A DNA stretch of 64,000 nucleotides, taken from contig NC_079137.1 in the NCBI RefSeq assembly GCF_945859705.1, positions 61,722,552 to 61,786,551 of the forward strand, given 5' to 3'. Position 1 is the stretch's first letter, and each line of letters starts with the position of its first letter. Shown in pieces: positions 1-12,422 of this stretch. The stretch comes from Episyrphus balteatus (lineage: Eukaryota; Arthropoda; Insecta; Diptera; Syrphidae). Made by a program: the position numbers and the translations under genes. Below the pieces are notes generated by a model that saw only the letters and a program-made list of their open reading frames with translations, was not told where the DNA came from and searched no databases.

Positions 1-307
1 TTTTTCAAACAAAGCTTTATTTTTTTTCCGTGGAAATATATCGTTTACTGACTGCCACCAGCGGTATAGATACGTCGTGTACCCTACCGAACCGTGCCAC
101 TTGGGGTTTTCATGTCGGTCATGAAAAATTGAATCAATTATTATTTTTTTTTGTGTGTCGAAACTTTGTTGCTGTCGCTAAAAAAGGAAATAGCAAACTT
201 GTCTAAAAAAGGGGGTGCTAGATGGATAGCTTATAGTTGTAAATCTAAAACGGTATCTATGTGATATTTGGTTTTAAGAACAAAGGTTTAGTGTTTTTTT
301 TTTTTTT
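1..307. other. AT-rich non-coding stretch
   Basis: No gene or repeat is recognised here. The stretch holds T runs and a slightly GC-richer patch around 60-120. It ends in a run of about 19 T residues just before the exon-like frame at 308. Confidence 0.5.
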
Positions 308-658
308 TTGGTAGCCGCCCTTTGTTCTCACGACTTATTCGATGACGATGACGAGAATGGAATGTCTTTCCTTAAAGCTTTTAAAGCAAAAAACGGGTTA
401 GATTGTTTAGAGCCCCCGTTGACGTCGTCGATATTATGTCATGACAAGGAAAAATCATCGAATAGCTTGTCACAGACAGACATTATACATTTCCAAAAAC
501 GGGAAAGTGATCTGTTACCTGAGAGCTTGCGCTGCAGGGGGGGCAGCAAGTTTAGCCAAAAATGGCTTGACAAAGGAATGCATCACTCGAGACACAATGA
601 AATGTCAAGAATCGTTTTCATGAATGAGGAGACATATAGAGCGCGAGTGAGTGAGTGA
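308..658 (+). CDS. Exon-like open frame of unknown function (weak candidate)
   Basis: A 116-codon open frame with no recognisable domain. It contains a short acidic run (DDDDEN) near its start and is otherwise mixed charged and polar. Three things make it slightly better than chance: a long T run followed by GGTAG sits just before it and resembles a 3' splice site; its GC content is higher than the surroundings; and it ends in a (GAGT)n stretch that contains GTGAGT, which could serve as a 5' splice donor. There is no credible ATG at the left end (the frame opens with TTG), so if real it would be an internal exon. No neighbouring exon was found on the same strand. It could equally be a chance frame in a less AT-rich patch. 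Confidence 0.2.
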   Translation: MVAALCSHDLFDDDDENGMSFLKAFKAKNGLDCLEPPLTSSILCHDKEKSSNSLSQTDIIHFQKRESDLLPESLRCRGGSKFSQKWLDKGMHHSRHNEMSRIVFMNEETYRARVSE

Positions 659-993
659 GTGACTAAGGAGGAAGGTGTTTTTTTTTGTGGGGATTTCGTT
701 TGCGAGATGAAACTCGCGATATCCAAAAGCAGCGAAGTTCTTCTCGCGGGAAATAACAGACGAGCGGATATAAATCTCGAATGCCGCCACCATAAAAAAA
801 AAATGTATTTGGCGATTAACTGTAAATTGGCTTTTTTTGATTTAAGTTTTTTTTTTGTTTTCATTTTTTTTTTTTTAATTAAACCGCAAACAACATGGAA
901 GTGATATTTAATGTCTGATATTATTTTTTTTAATATGGTCGCGCCACAATTAAACTGCTGATTCTGCATATGCCAGCCATGTTGACTGTCGTG
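659..993. other. Low-complexity non-coding DNA
   Basis: A/T runs and no credible coding frame. The stretch ends at the TA flanking the element that begins at 996. Confidence 0.5.
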
Positions 994-995
994 TA

Positions 996-2126
996 CACTG
1001 AAAATAATAAATTTCGTAAAATTACGAAAATCGTTTCATACACTACATTTTCGTTGGCCCAACGAAACTTTCGTTGGCTCAACGAAAATATGTAATTTTT
1101 CATAATATGAAAACCTTCATCAATTAATGAAAACGTTTCATACACTTTTTCTCCCTTTTTAGTGCCAAAAAATCCAATTCAATGAAAAGATTCATCAATT
1201 AACGAAAAATTTCATAGGTACTCATATTAAAGAATAAAAATAAGAATTTTTTCCTTACTTTATTAAAGTTTTAATTAAGTAACGAAAAAATTCATTAACC
1301 TATGAAATTCAACATTAACTAACGAAAATCTTCATTAGCTTATGAAAATTCTTCATATACTAATGAAATATTACATTGGCTTATGAAAAAATACATCAGT
1401 TAACGAAAAAAATCGTTGCCTTACAAAAAAAAAAACGTAGACTTGGGTGCATTTCTGTTTTAATGATTAAAAATTGAATCTTGCTTTATATAGTTCACAT
1501 TAGGTTTTTGTTTAAAAATCTATGTAAGCTGAGCTGAATATAAAAAATATTTGCGTATTGACAAGGTGTCTCACGATAAGTCGGACTCATCAGTTGACTT
1601 AAGTGAGCTCCACCGGGTCGAAACGCCAATTTTTGGTTTGGACTATTGAATCAATGATTTAACAGGTCCAATTAAATATTTATAAAAATAAAAATGAATG
1701 AAAAAATTCGTAGGTTAACGAAAAAATTCGTAATTCTACGAAAAGAATGTAAAAATAATCTACTAAAAAAATAATTAATACAACGAAAAGTTTCGTTAGC
1801 TAACGAATATTTTTTCGTAATTTAATTAAAATATTCATAAAATTTACGAAAAACTTCGTTAGTTTACGAAAGTTTTAATTAAATTTTACGTTAATTGATG
1901 AAAAAATTTCGTAAAGTGATGTAAAAATTCATTAATTCTCGATCAAAATTTTTTATGAAAAATTTCATTAAAATACGAAAGTTTTCGTTAATTGATGAAG
2001 TTCTTCATTAACGTATGAAAGCCATTTCGTTGAGCCAATTAAATTTTTCACCGGCTGAAAATTAATTAAATTTTCGTTGGCTCAACGAATTTTTTCGTTG
2101 TATTTACGTAAGGATTTGGTTCAGTG
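996..2126. mobile_element. TA-flanked, palindrome-rich non-autonomous DNA transposon, copy 1 (1131 bp)
   Basis: The left end reads CACTGAAAATAATAAATTTC and the right end is the reverse complement of CACTGAACCAAATCC. The element lies between TA dinucleotides at 994-995 and 2127-2128, the expected duplication for a Tc1/mariner-type insertion. Only the outer seven bases (CACTGAA) are inverted at the two tips, but subterminal dyads such as TTTCGTTGGCTCAACGAA occur near both ends. The body is packed with short ACGAAA/TTTCGT motifs in both orientations. A central core at about 1437-1690 differs completely from the core of the second copy at 50707-52909. No transposase is visible. The family is not one I can name; the TA flanks are seen, the superfamily assignment is inferred. 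Confidence 0.75.
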
Positions 2127-2128
2127 TA

Positions 2129-5100
2129 ATTAATCATCGACAGTGTTTTAATATTACCTACCTTTTACAGGTTTTTCAGTTTTTTTAGGTCAAATTTGAG
2201 GATTAAAATGAAAATAAGGTCGGAAATGGTAGTTTTTTTTTTTATTGTGTTTGCGTGTATCATAAAAATTGTAACATATTTTCGATATGCATCGATTATA
2301 ATCGTCTTTTCTGTCATTGTCTTTTGTGTTATATATTAGTAATTTTGTTGAATGGTTTTGTGTTTTTAATTAAATGCAAATGAGTTTTTAGACAGTGGAT
2401 GGAGATTTGTTATCTGGAAGAATGTGTCAATTTTTTATTTGACCTAAAACAAGAAATAAAAGCAATTTGTGGTTTTTGTAAAAAATATAATGATTCATGT
2501 TCTTGGACTAACTGTGTTGTGAGTTATTGAGTAATTTTATTTGTCTGCATTTACAGAATCGTTTAAAAGGGATTATAATAATATGGGAACATCGAACATG
2601 TCATTAAAAGAAATGTGCATTGTTACTGGTTACCTACTGGTATAACGAAATTCTTGGAATCGATTAAGAATTATGAATGGTTTTTACCGTGGGAGTAGAC
2701 GTTTTTGCGAGAATTTAACTACTTTCAATTGAATAGTAACTAAAAAACTTGGTCAAATTTGGGTGTTTTTTATGTTATCTAGAATAGAATTTAAAAAGAA
2801 AATCACAACCTGTCATCGCAAACTTGATTTTTCTAAAATATCAGTTTTATTAAAAAAAAAAAAAAAAAACATGTTTAAAATTATTTTTAGGTACCTATAG
2901 TGTTTAAGATGTCCAAACAAATTTGGATTTGGAAAAAACGTTGCTAACCGTTTCAAAAAAATATTTTCCAATAATTTTATGTAAAAGGGCTATAAATGGA
3001 ATTTAGTTCTTACCAAAATTCAATTTCTTATCTAATTAATTTATCTAAGACCCTTCACTTCAAAGTTAAAAATAATCTCTTCGGCATGACATAATTGACA
3101 ATTGCGGATCCTTTTTAAAACTTTTAAAAATAAAATTCTTAAATGAACATGTAGGTACTCCAAAGAACCTTCGCTAATTGATTTTTTTTTTTTTTCTGTT
3201 AAAACGCATTTATAAAAAGTTTTAAAAATCATTCTTTTTTAAGTAATTTTTCTAAATATAAAAAAACAATTAGAATTTTTGAGGTTATTATTTGAAAAAA
3301 TCTATAAACAAAATTAAAAATAAAAAAACAAATACTAGGTAGCTTTTGTTTTCGTGAAAAATCTATTTTTCAAAAAAAAAAAACAAAAAAAAAACAATTT
3401 TAAATATATTTTAGAAATCTCGAATTTTTTTCGGTATTTTAATGTTTTTTATAAGAAATTTTATTGAAATTGGATTTCTTTTTTTTTTGTGATAGGTAGA
3501 GTCGGAAACAAAAATAAGAAAAAAACCAACTCTCAGAATAAGAACATGATTTTTTTATTAAAATCACAAGAACCATTTTTGAGGAAATAGCAATTTTTTA
3601 TGATTTTCAAAATTTGACAAAAAAAAATTTAAGAATTCAATACGACCTACGAATAAATTAATACTAACATCAATACTAAAATCAAAAAATGATCCAAAAA
3701 AGTTTGTTGAACCTAAATGTGAACATAAGTTTATAAGTAGTTCATTAACATCAAATTGAAAAACAAAAATCCATTCCAGCTTAAAAAAATATAATCCTAC
3801 AGAACAGCTTTTGCGAACCATTTACCATAACCTCTCTAACATTAAATGCTATAAGTACCTAACCAATTATCGATTTTTGTTTCAACATTTTCTTTGGGAT
3901 TTAACCAGTTTCCTTATATTTTTTTTTTATAGAGTGAAAGGGAAAAAAACAATTATTTAGGATTTTACTACACCCAACCCCTTCAATTGGGACAAAGAAA
4001 AAATTTCAAATGACTCATTTTTATTTTGCTAAGAAAATTGAACTTCTAACTGAAAGGAAAGAAAAAAATATAAATAAATAATAATCATTTTAATCGTTTT
4101 TTAGCTGACAATGCAAAATAGTAGGTATATCATATCAAACCATTTTCCAGGTTATAATTGAAATGCAAAAAACCAAACCAAATAAAAAAAATAAAAAAAA
4201 ATAAAATATATAAATTTGAAAACCCATGAAAAAATATAAATCTTAAATGTAAAAAGGTCATGAAAATATCAAAAAAAAAAAAAAAAAAAACAATATGACA
4301 CCACACGAAAGACACAGACTTGGTGGCAAATTTATTTACGATCCAAAACCATGTTTATTCATAGTCGGTGACGTAGTGTTGAGAATTTCTTTTCATATAA
4401 CAGAAATTTACCAAATAACTTTCAATATGACAATTTTATTAACCATTCAAAAAAAAAACATTACCTCTCAGACTATAACGATAAAGATACGATTGTATCT
4501 GAAAATTTTGCATACGTTAGGTAGGTACAATACAATTTAGACAGTCTAAACAGGTATGATGAAGAAAAAAAAATATCTATATCTACCGGAAACCACAACC
4601 AATGCATTGGCCAAAAACTAACCAACTACTTACCTACAACAACAACAATACCAACAAAAACCAAAAAAAAAACTAACGAGGAACATAAAACTTTTGCATT
4701 ATTTGGCTCGTGCCAATTATATTGTGTTATGGGATACGAGCAAGAGCGAGAGTATAAAAGTACCTCTAACCTATCTTTTGGATGCAAAATGCAATATATG
4801 CAAACAACACAACAAAATACCGGTTTGTTTATTATTTTTTTGTTTTTTTTTTTTTTATTATTATTTTTCCAGTGTGCTATAACTTTTTCATGTCTCTCTT
4901 TTCATTTTGATATTTTGATTATGTACAGTTTTTTGTTGTTTTTTTTTTGTATGTTCTGGTGCTTGGGGGCACACGCCCACAACACTTTTTTTTATTTATT
5001 TATTTTTTATATATTTTTTATTATGAAATGCACTATAGTATCTTTGGAATATTTTTTGAATATCTCCACATGAATAGAGATATATGTGTTATGGGTAAAT

Positions 5101-5759
5101 TAAATAGGTAGCCAAGTTTGGATCTTGAAACTTGTGATCCAGTAAAAAAAAATTTATAAAAAATAAGAAAAGAAAGGAAAGGAGAACAACAAAATGATGT
5201 ATCTCTGAGTTCTGGATCTGAATTATATTGGGTCTATGAACTGGATTGTAGTAATTTAAGAACTTTGTCAGGTCTCAGGTCCGAGGTTATATTTTACTTT
5301 TTTTTTCTTTTGTCCTCTATAAGGAAAAAAATATGATTTTGTAGTACTTTTCAAGGTATCGTATGGAGTTTTTTTTTTTTTATTTTTTTTTTTACCATCA
5401 AAAGAGATGGATGAATATTTCATAAAATGATGAAATTTATTGACTTCGTGACGTAGTAAAGATTTATAGTTATGGTTATAAATTTCTATATAATTAATGT
5501 ATAATCAAAAAGTAAACATTGCATCAGCTTTTTGTGAAGATTAATTTTTCGCCTTTCATATTTCAAATTGTCACAGATATAATAGAACTTAATAATTTTT
5601 CTGGATATTAGAGGAATCCAAATCTTCACTTATTTTGTTGTAAAAGATTTTGCATATAAGATAAAATTTTGTTTTCAGCTCATTATTTTAAATACCTACC
5701 TATTTAAAAAATTATTAAAAATTATTGTCTAATGCTCACTGATTTCAATAGTTTTCTTA
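2129..5759. other. AT-rich intergenic or intronic DNA
   Basis: No gene or repeat boundary could be supported. The sequence is dominated by A and T homopolymers (for example near 2855, 3183, 4270 and 4850). A GAGTATAAAAG string at about 4750 resembles a TATA box but has no supporting initiator or coding sequence. Confidence 0.45.
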
Positions 5760-6425
5760 TGACCCGTATGCATTGCAATTTGGATATGCATATCTTCTAA
5801 ACGGTCCAAGCAATCAATTTCATTTCAAGGAATTTTTTGTAGAACTTTTAAGCCCCTACAAGAATATATCTTGCTAATTTGAAAATAATGAAGTTTCAGT
5901 GAATTAGAAATTTTTTAAAAATATAAAATGTTTTTATATTTTTTTTTAACTTTGACCTCGAATATCTTTAGAATGGTTAGATTAATGAAAAAAGTTAATA
6001 AGACCTTTTTTGTGGAGCAATCAATTTTCAACAAGAATATGTCTTGCGCGTTTGATCATTATAATTTTTCAATTTGTTACAAAATTAAGAACAAAAAACG
6101 AATTTTTAAAGATTTTCTCGATTTTTGGACCTCAAATATCTATTAAACGGTTAGATAAACGAAAAAAGTGTACAAGGTCTTTTTTGTAGAGCGTTCAATT
6201 TCCTACAAGAATATGAAAAGAAATTTGCTAAAAAGTCAATTAATAAAAAAATTATTTTTTTTAGTAGAAGCTTGATGTAAAAATGGAAAATTGCAAAGCG
6301 GAGGACCTTCCCATTATTATAAAGAGCTCATATTTGGTGTGTATATTCTAGAGGGGTCTAGAAATCGATTTTTCGGAGTACCAAATCAAAAAAAAAAATT
6401 TTCGATTTTTTTGACCCACCCTAAT
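5760..6425 (+). repeat. Degenerate tandem repeat of about 175 bp, possibly the right part of a DNA element
   Basis: Three related blocks can be aligned by eye. Each has a phrase like 'atctnnnaaacggttaga', then 'ccttttttgtagagc', then 'caatttcctacaagaatatg'. The last phrase falls near 5850, 6022 and 6196, giving a period of about 175 bp. The blocks have diverged with substitutions and small indels. The right edge ends in TTTTTTTGACCCACCCTAATAG, split here as TTTTTTTGACCCACCC then TAATAG, which could be an inverted-repeat tip, but no matching left tip was found. Short frames inside it are not coding. Confidence 0.45.
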
Positions 6426-6589
6426 AGATAGGTACATATATTTTCAATGCTTATTGAAATGAAGTTTCATATCATATTCCCGAAATGTTAACTTTTGAAA
6501 AAAAACCTAGTCAATTGTCAATAAAGTAATAACTTTTGGTCTTATTTAAAAAAATACCCTTTCAACGAAATTAATACTCGTTTTCAAAA

Positions 6590-6741
6590 ATTTGATGTTT
6601 TTTTTTCAAAAACGGAGGCCAATCAAATTTTTCTGACTTCAGATTCGGATTCAGCACCCCAAAAACTACTAGAAAAGTATATTTTGGTTCTTGTGGCAAA
6701 AAAAAAATTAAATTTTGTTGACCAGTGTAGTTGGAAAATGC
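6590..6741. mobile_element. Right-end fragment of the CACTGGTC-ended element family
   Basis: This stretch matches 12779-12891 closely: both share 'ggccaatcaaatttttctgac', then 'aaaactactagaaaagta', then 'ttggttcttgtggcaaaa', and end in TTGACCAGTG followed by TA. It is therefore a right-end piece of the family whose fuller member spans 11259-12893. The matching left end was not located, so this copy is 5'-truncated or heavily diverged. Confidence 0.6.
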
Positions 6742-7075
6742 TTTTAATTTTAAGTTGAATTTTTGACTCAAATTTTAAAATGTTGACTGCACTAGACAAT
6801 AAAAATGTTCATGTTTTTGCATAAAATTTTGCGATTTTTTTTTTATTCAATTCAGATGAATAGTTTGAATTTGCCTGCTTGTACGTGACGTTTTTTATTT
6901 TGTTTATAATATTTATAGAATTATGACGGAGTTCTATTTTATTTATGTTTTTAAAAAATGAATGAATTGAATGAAAATTAAAATCTATTCGAATTTTTTC
7001 AAACGAAATATGTAGATATAAAATATGAATAGTAATAATGTCTTTAATTGACTGATTTGTATGTACGTGACAGTA

Positions 7076-7283
7076 CACTGAGGGAAAAGCCACCATAAAA
7101 CAAGGTAAAATCAATGAAAACCACATTGATTTAACTATTATTTGAAATGATTTTGCGTTGAAGACGACATTTTAAAATCAAGGTTAATTTTTGATGGTTT
7201 CGTATCTTAGAGTCACATAAATCAAAGTAGTTCATCTTTGAAACAACGACGTTTCAACTTGAATTTATTTTTTCCCTCAGGTG
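7076..7283. mobile_element. Small TA-flanked MITE candidate (208 bp)
   Basis: Ends CACTGAGGGAAAA on the left and TTTTTTCCCTCAGGTG on the right form an imperfect inverted repeat, with TA at 7074-7075 and 7284-7285. The interior has no coding potential and contains short dyads around ATCAA/TTGAT. The tip CACTGA resembles that of the element at 996, so the two families may share a mobilising transposase; this is inference. Confidence 0.45.
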
Positions 7284-7285
7284 TA

Positions 7286-10200
7286 GAATGAACCTAAATG
7301 ACTTCTTTTACTTGGCATACCAATTTTTATTTCCTAAACTAATTTCGAATACTTTTATATAACTTTGTATAAGATTAGAATTCAAGATGGCGTAAAAATG
7401 ATAAGCTTATTTTGTTATTAAAAATTTGTTTAGGGTCCTCGTGTAAGAAATTTTTTGAAATTTTTATAAGTACTATTAAATATGTTAAATGCATCCAAAA
7501 TATATTCCCTAGATAAATCAAAATAGCTGAATGCCATAAAAAAAAACTAGGTATTCTAAATAATTTGGCAACGTCTTTAAAATTTCAGTCAGTTTTCACC
7601 AAAAATTTCAGATAATAAACGAAAACAATAAAAAATATACAATTTCCTTTGCCAAAATGAACAAAAACTTGACATGATAAACAATCTAATAACTCAAGAT
7701 TAAAATTAAGTCTTTACAAACCATAATAGACCATGTTTAGTTTAGTCAAACAACCTAAAACAAGTCCATGTTTTCTATATAAACCTAATAAATTTATTAA
7801 TTTACGTTCTAGATTTACATGAAAACGAAAACACAACAAAAAAATAAAATTCTAAAAATAAATCTTTCTGCAAAATGCACTCTGCATCGTTTTAAATATG
7901 CAAAAAACGGTGCCATATGAAGCCTAAAAAAAGTAAAAACCAGTTTAAAACTCTACAAGATTGTCTACTTAGTCAAGATTATTATTCTTTCAAATAAAAT
8001 GGTCATTCCCCTCAACTTGTCGACTATAATAATAATAAAAAGGCTCTCCAAATTGGCTCACTCTATTAATATCGCGCAGTCTTGATGACAATCGTTTGGT
8101 AAGGTAGGTATAACGTGTTTTTGCTAACTAATAGGACAATTAAAAGGCAATCTTTTTTGTGCTATAGTTTTTTTTTTTTATTTTTTTTTTTGTTTTTCTT
8201 ACAAAGCTTTACCGCTCATATAGCCAAGTCAAGTCGGTGTTTGTTATTATTATTATTATTTTCACATGAAGATGGATACAATGTAAAAGGTATAAAAGGT
8301 GTAGCGAACTTGTCTGGGTCTGGTGGGCTAAAAAGGACGTCGTCAACGTGTCGACACGCATCCAGACAAATATCATCACTCTCATAGTGTTTGTTTGTTT
8401 GTGTATAATATGGATTGAGGTTGTCGTCGTTCGTGTGTGTCCTTTGTTTTGTGTAATGTTCTCATTTTTTTTTTTTTTTTTTTTTTTGAAAAGCGAGTAT
8501 GTCCTCTCCATCAGCCTGTTCTGTTCAAAAATCTTTATTGAAAAGCATCTCATCTAAATTAGCACCAAGGTATCTTTTTTTCTTTAAGTGCAGTTCTTTG
8601 CACGTTCTACTATCTTTTTTTTCTATTTTTTTGGATTTTGTATCTGTCAGATACATTTCCTTTTTTTTTAATTTTTTTCTTTGCTACTGTCGCTCTGAAT
8701 AATATGCATTGACACGAACTAAATGCCAACACACACTCATGCACCAGTAAAAAAAAAAAGGAGATAATCCTTAAAAAATTCTTTCCAAGAGTAGATTTGA
8801 AGTTTGGAAAAGGATGGGTTTTGGTAACTTCCCAAGGATATTATGACGACTTCCATAGGTTGACAGGATTTTCTCAAACGAAACGACACATGTGTGTGAT
8901 TACTCATCGTCATCATCATCAACATCATCGTCATCCTGGGGGACAGGATAAAGTGTCAGTATATCCGTTGGACAAGTACAGTACCAACATATCCTTATCC
9001 GTCATTCTCCAAGGCTTCCATAAAAACGAGTCAAAATATAAGCTTTTGGCTTCGTCTAGAGAGATCCTGCATATTTTTTTTTTTTTTAATCTTTGTTGTG
9101 CCACTTAAAGGATGTAAACACACACAACGAAGAAAAAAAAAACTGCAAAGGCTTTTGGGATGGAAAATAGGATAAAAGTATCTAACAAACGTTTCTATGG
9201 GAATTTCTGTATGGAAAATTCTATCAGAAAATCTTTTTTTATGTGTTTTTTTTTTGTGTTTGGAAAAATTCTGCATGGAAACAGCTGCTTTTTTGCTTTG
9301 CTCCTGTTATTTATGTTTTCTAGGTTCTCTCTTTTAGGCTTTGGAGCTAAGTTTTTTTTTTTTTTTGTGACATTGCAGATAGAAAAAAAGATAGATTTTT
9401 TGTTTTGTATGAAAAAAAAAGTGTGGTTATGTGTTTTGGTTGCCCTGTGGGAAAATTCTGAATAAGAAATGAGATGCAGAAAAAAACAGAGAGAGAGAGA
9501 AAGAGAAAGAGCACACACGTGTGTCTGCGTAGTTTTTATTTAGATTTTTCTTTTGTTTTTCCTCTTGAAAATATATAAATTTTTTTAAGTGAGATAAAAA
9601 AAAAATACATTTTTTTTCTGTTTTTTGTTGGTATTTTATTTTTTTATCGCAACGCAGAAAAGAGTGAAAATAACAAAAAAATTAAGTAGGTATGACATGA
9701 CACATGTGCTCTTGGAGAGCTTGAAGCTAAAAAGCTATATAGCAGACTTTGTTTATACTGTGTTTTTGCTCTGTGATTTTTGTTTTGATTCCATCTTTTT
9801 CAAGGTATTATGCAAAAAATATCTCTGTTTTTTTATTTTTTTATTATTTTTTTTTATACTTTTTTTCATTCGCTTGGTGATTAAAATGGAAAATGTATGC
9901 ATTCTGTTACCATGGAAGGAATTTTCTTCTTCGCTTTTTTTTTATACATATTTGCATTTTTAAGTTGTTCGCCATGCTGATGAAGATGATGATTCATTGG
10001 ATAGAAAAGATACCAGATACTTAAAATGCTTTTAAGTATCTGTTAGGTACTTTTAGATCTAGTACATTTATAAGACATTGAATGAGATTATCAGTCTTAT
10101 TATAGAAACTTAAGAACTATCACTTGACTTGAACTAAGTTCTTTAACTATCTTTTTATGAGGAGTATAAGTAATGAGATTTAAAAAATGATGAGAAAAGT

Positions 10201-11258
10201 GGTTTAAAAAGGAATAATTGAGAAAATTCATAAAATATTCAAACATGATGAAGATAAAGAAGTAGGTAGTAGACAGACATGTGTACAGTAAGAGTATGTA
10301 TTGATTTCAAGTAAATTGAGTTCGAGAAACTGCCAAGGGTTTTAGCAGACGAGACGTTGGTTGCAATGAAAAAAATGTTCAAGATGAACCTTAAGGTTCA
10401 AGAGTTGTATAAAGATACTGACTACTTGAGCAGTTACGCTTAATATTTTACAACTTGAATGTGGATTGCATTTTAATAATGTTAATTGCGTAATAACTGA
10501 AAGGTTAAGAACTTGGAAAATCTTGCAATACCTAAGTACTTTAAATCAATTAAGGTAACAAGAAATTGAATTACAAACAAATGAGATTATACGAAAGTTA
10601 CTGACAAACTACTAGCAAACCTTTGGTCTGGTTTGTTAGTTAAAATTTGATTTATGACAGTACAAGGTACCTACTTGTAATCTGTCATAATTACATTTAA
10701 AAATATAAATAAAATAAAGTATGCAGATGGTAGAGTGGTATTTCATGAGAAAGTAATTTAAAGAAAGTTGACTAGATAGTAAAATTAATTTGTACCTAAT
10801 GTCTAAATCAGTCCAGTTAAGGAGTTTTTAGCTGAAAAATTTTTAGTCTGTTTTATTGTGACACACTATTTTTTTTTAAGTTCTTTAAAAAAAACATATA
10901 GGTATCTTTTTTCTGAGCAATTCAAAATCATCCCTCCCGTGACATTTATAATTTGTTTTTTTATGACGTAAAGACATTCTTTCATATCATTTGACATAGA
11001 TTCGCAAAAATTCTGTTATCAAAAACTCCATTTCTAAATTGCTACTTTTTTGGTACAACCCGTGACAGTAAAAAATACCCTGATTATTATTTTCAAAAAT
11101 AATCAAATTGATACATTTTTTTGATCAGTCAATAAATTTTACCGTTAATATTTAATACATATTTGATACAGAGACATTGTACAAGTATCCCACCCGTAAC
11201 AGACATCGTTGAAAAAACACTTATTTTTCAATAATTATTTTCGAGATAATAATAACAC
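7286..11258. other. AT-rich non-coding DNA with simple repeats
   Basis: No gene is supported. The stretch holds trinucleotide runs (TTA near 8243, ATC near 8910), a GA/AG-rich stretch near 9487, and many T runs between 8160 and 9960. Frames here are biased to phenylalanine and lysine because of the homopolymers. A GGTATAAAAGG string near 8288 is TATA-like without other support. Confidence 0.45.
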
Positions 11259-11363
11259 TGGTCAACAAAATTTAACTTTTTTTTTTTTGCCACAAGAACC
11301 AAAATTAAGATATCTCGAGCAATAAAAGAGATATCGGGAAAATTTAAACAGTTTTTGAAAGAA

Positions 11364-11712
11364 GAATCACAACAAAAACATTACTGTTAAAAAAAGAGCC
11401 AAGTTCTCCTATGTTGAAATTATGCTGGCACAAAAAGTATTGAGATGTAAAAGTGTACCAAGTTCTAAAGTTTGGGTTCAAATTCGTATCAATAAAATTT
11501 TGATTGTTCTCTTGACAATTTTTCTTTTAATTTCCGATTTTTAAAGTTATTTCAAAAATTGCCAAGTAAACAATCAAAATTTTATTGATACGAATTTGAA
11601 CCCAAACTTTTGAACTTGGTACACTTTTACATCTCAGTACTTTTTGTGCCAACATAATTTCAACATAGGAGAACTTGGCTCTTTTTTTAACAGTAATGTT
11701 TTTGTTGTGATT
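11364..11712. repeat. Foldback: inverted repeat with ~146-bp arms and ~57-bp loop
   Basis: The left arm runs from AATCACAACAAAAACATTAC to about 11510 and the right arm is its reverse complement from about 11568 to 11712. The arms are nearly identical; the obvious difference is a small change around 'ttctaaagtttggg' versus 'cccaaacttttgaa'. Transcribed, it would make a long hairpin. Its edges have no clear target duplication, so it may be a part of the host element or a nested MITE. Confidence 0.75.
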
Positions 11713-11763
11713 TCACTACTTCTTGCAAGGTAAGGCTGTAGAATTGAAAATCTCTATATTTGA

Positions 11764-12345
11764 TGAAAATTCAGTGAAAATGGGCGGTTGCCACGCCCCC
11801 TGGCTGAAATTCTCAAATTTTAAATTTTTTACTTTTTATAAACTACCATCTCTACCATTCTACCAAATTTCAAGATTCAAAGATAATCAGAAGTGCTCTG
11901 TAATATTTGATGAAAATTCAGCGGAAATGGGCGGTTGCCACGCCCCCTGGCTAAAATTCTCAAATTTTAAATTTATTCCTTTGTATAAACTACCAGCTCT
12001 ACGATTCTATCAAATTTCAAGATTCTAAGATAATCAGAAGTGCTCTATTATATTTAATGAAAATTCAGCGGAAATGGGCGGTTGCCACGCCCCCTGGCTA
12101 AAATTATCAAATTTTAAATTTATTCCTTTGTATAAACTACCAGTTCTACCATTCTACCAAATTTCAAGATTCTAAGATAATCAGAAGTGCTCTATAATAT
12201 TTGATGAAAATTCAGCGGAAATGGGCGGATGCCACACCCCCTGAATTGAAAATCTCAAATTTTCGATTTTTTCCTTTGTATACACCACACGTCCTATCAC
12301 CGTGTAAAATTTCAAGTTTCTACGATAACGGGAAGTTCTCCATAA
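11764..12345 (+). repeat. Tandem array of four 147-bp units
   Basis: The marker TGAAAATTCA starts at 11764, 11911, 12058 and 12205, exactly 147 bp apart each time. Each unit contains the GC-rich phrase GGGCGG..GCCAC.CCCC followed by 'ctcaaattttaaattt', and a closing 'aaatttcaag'. Units 2 and 3 are the closest pair; unit 4 is the most diverged and runs into the (CAGT)n array. Such internal arrays are common in non-autonomous dipteran elements. Confidence 0.85.
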
Positions 12346-12368
12346 TTTTGATGATCTGTCAGTGAGTG

Positions 12369-12422
12369 AATCAGTCAGTCAGTCAGTCAGTCAGTCAGTC
12401 AGTCAGTCAGTCAGTCAGTCAG
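12369..12422 (+). repeat. (CAGT)n microsatellite
   Basis: An uninterrupted run of about 13 CAGT units placed directly after 'gatctgtcagtgagtgaat'. A relic of the same context without expansion is seen near 46610-46640 ('gagctgtcagttttcag'). Confidence 0.9.

Noticed and set aside
4750..4760. TATA box GAGTATAAAAG
   Set aside because: A single TATA-like string is expected often in AT-rich DNA; there is no initiator, GC shift or coding sequence nearby.
11723..12028. 101-codon frame with repeated protein segments (FDENS..MGGCHAPWLKFSNFKF)
   Set aside because: It is produced by two 147-bp tandem units of a non-coding element; the period is a multiple of three, so the frame stays open by chance.
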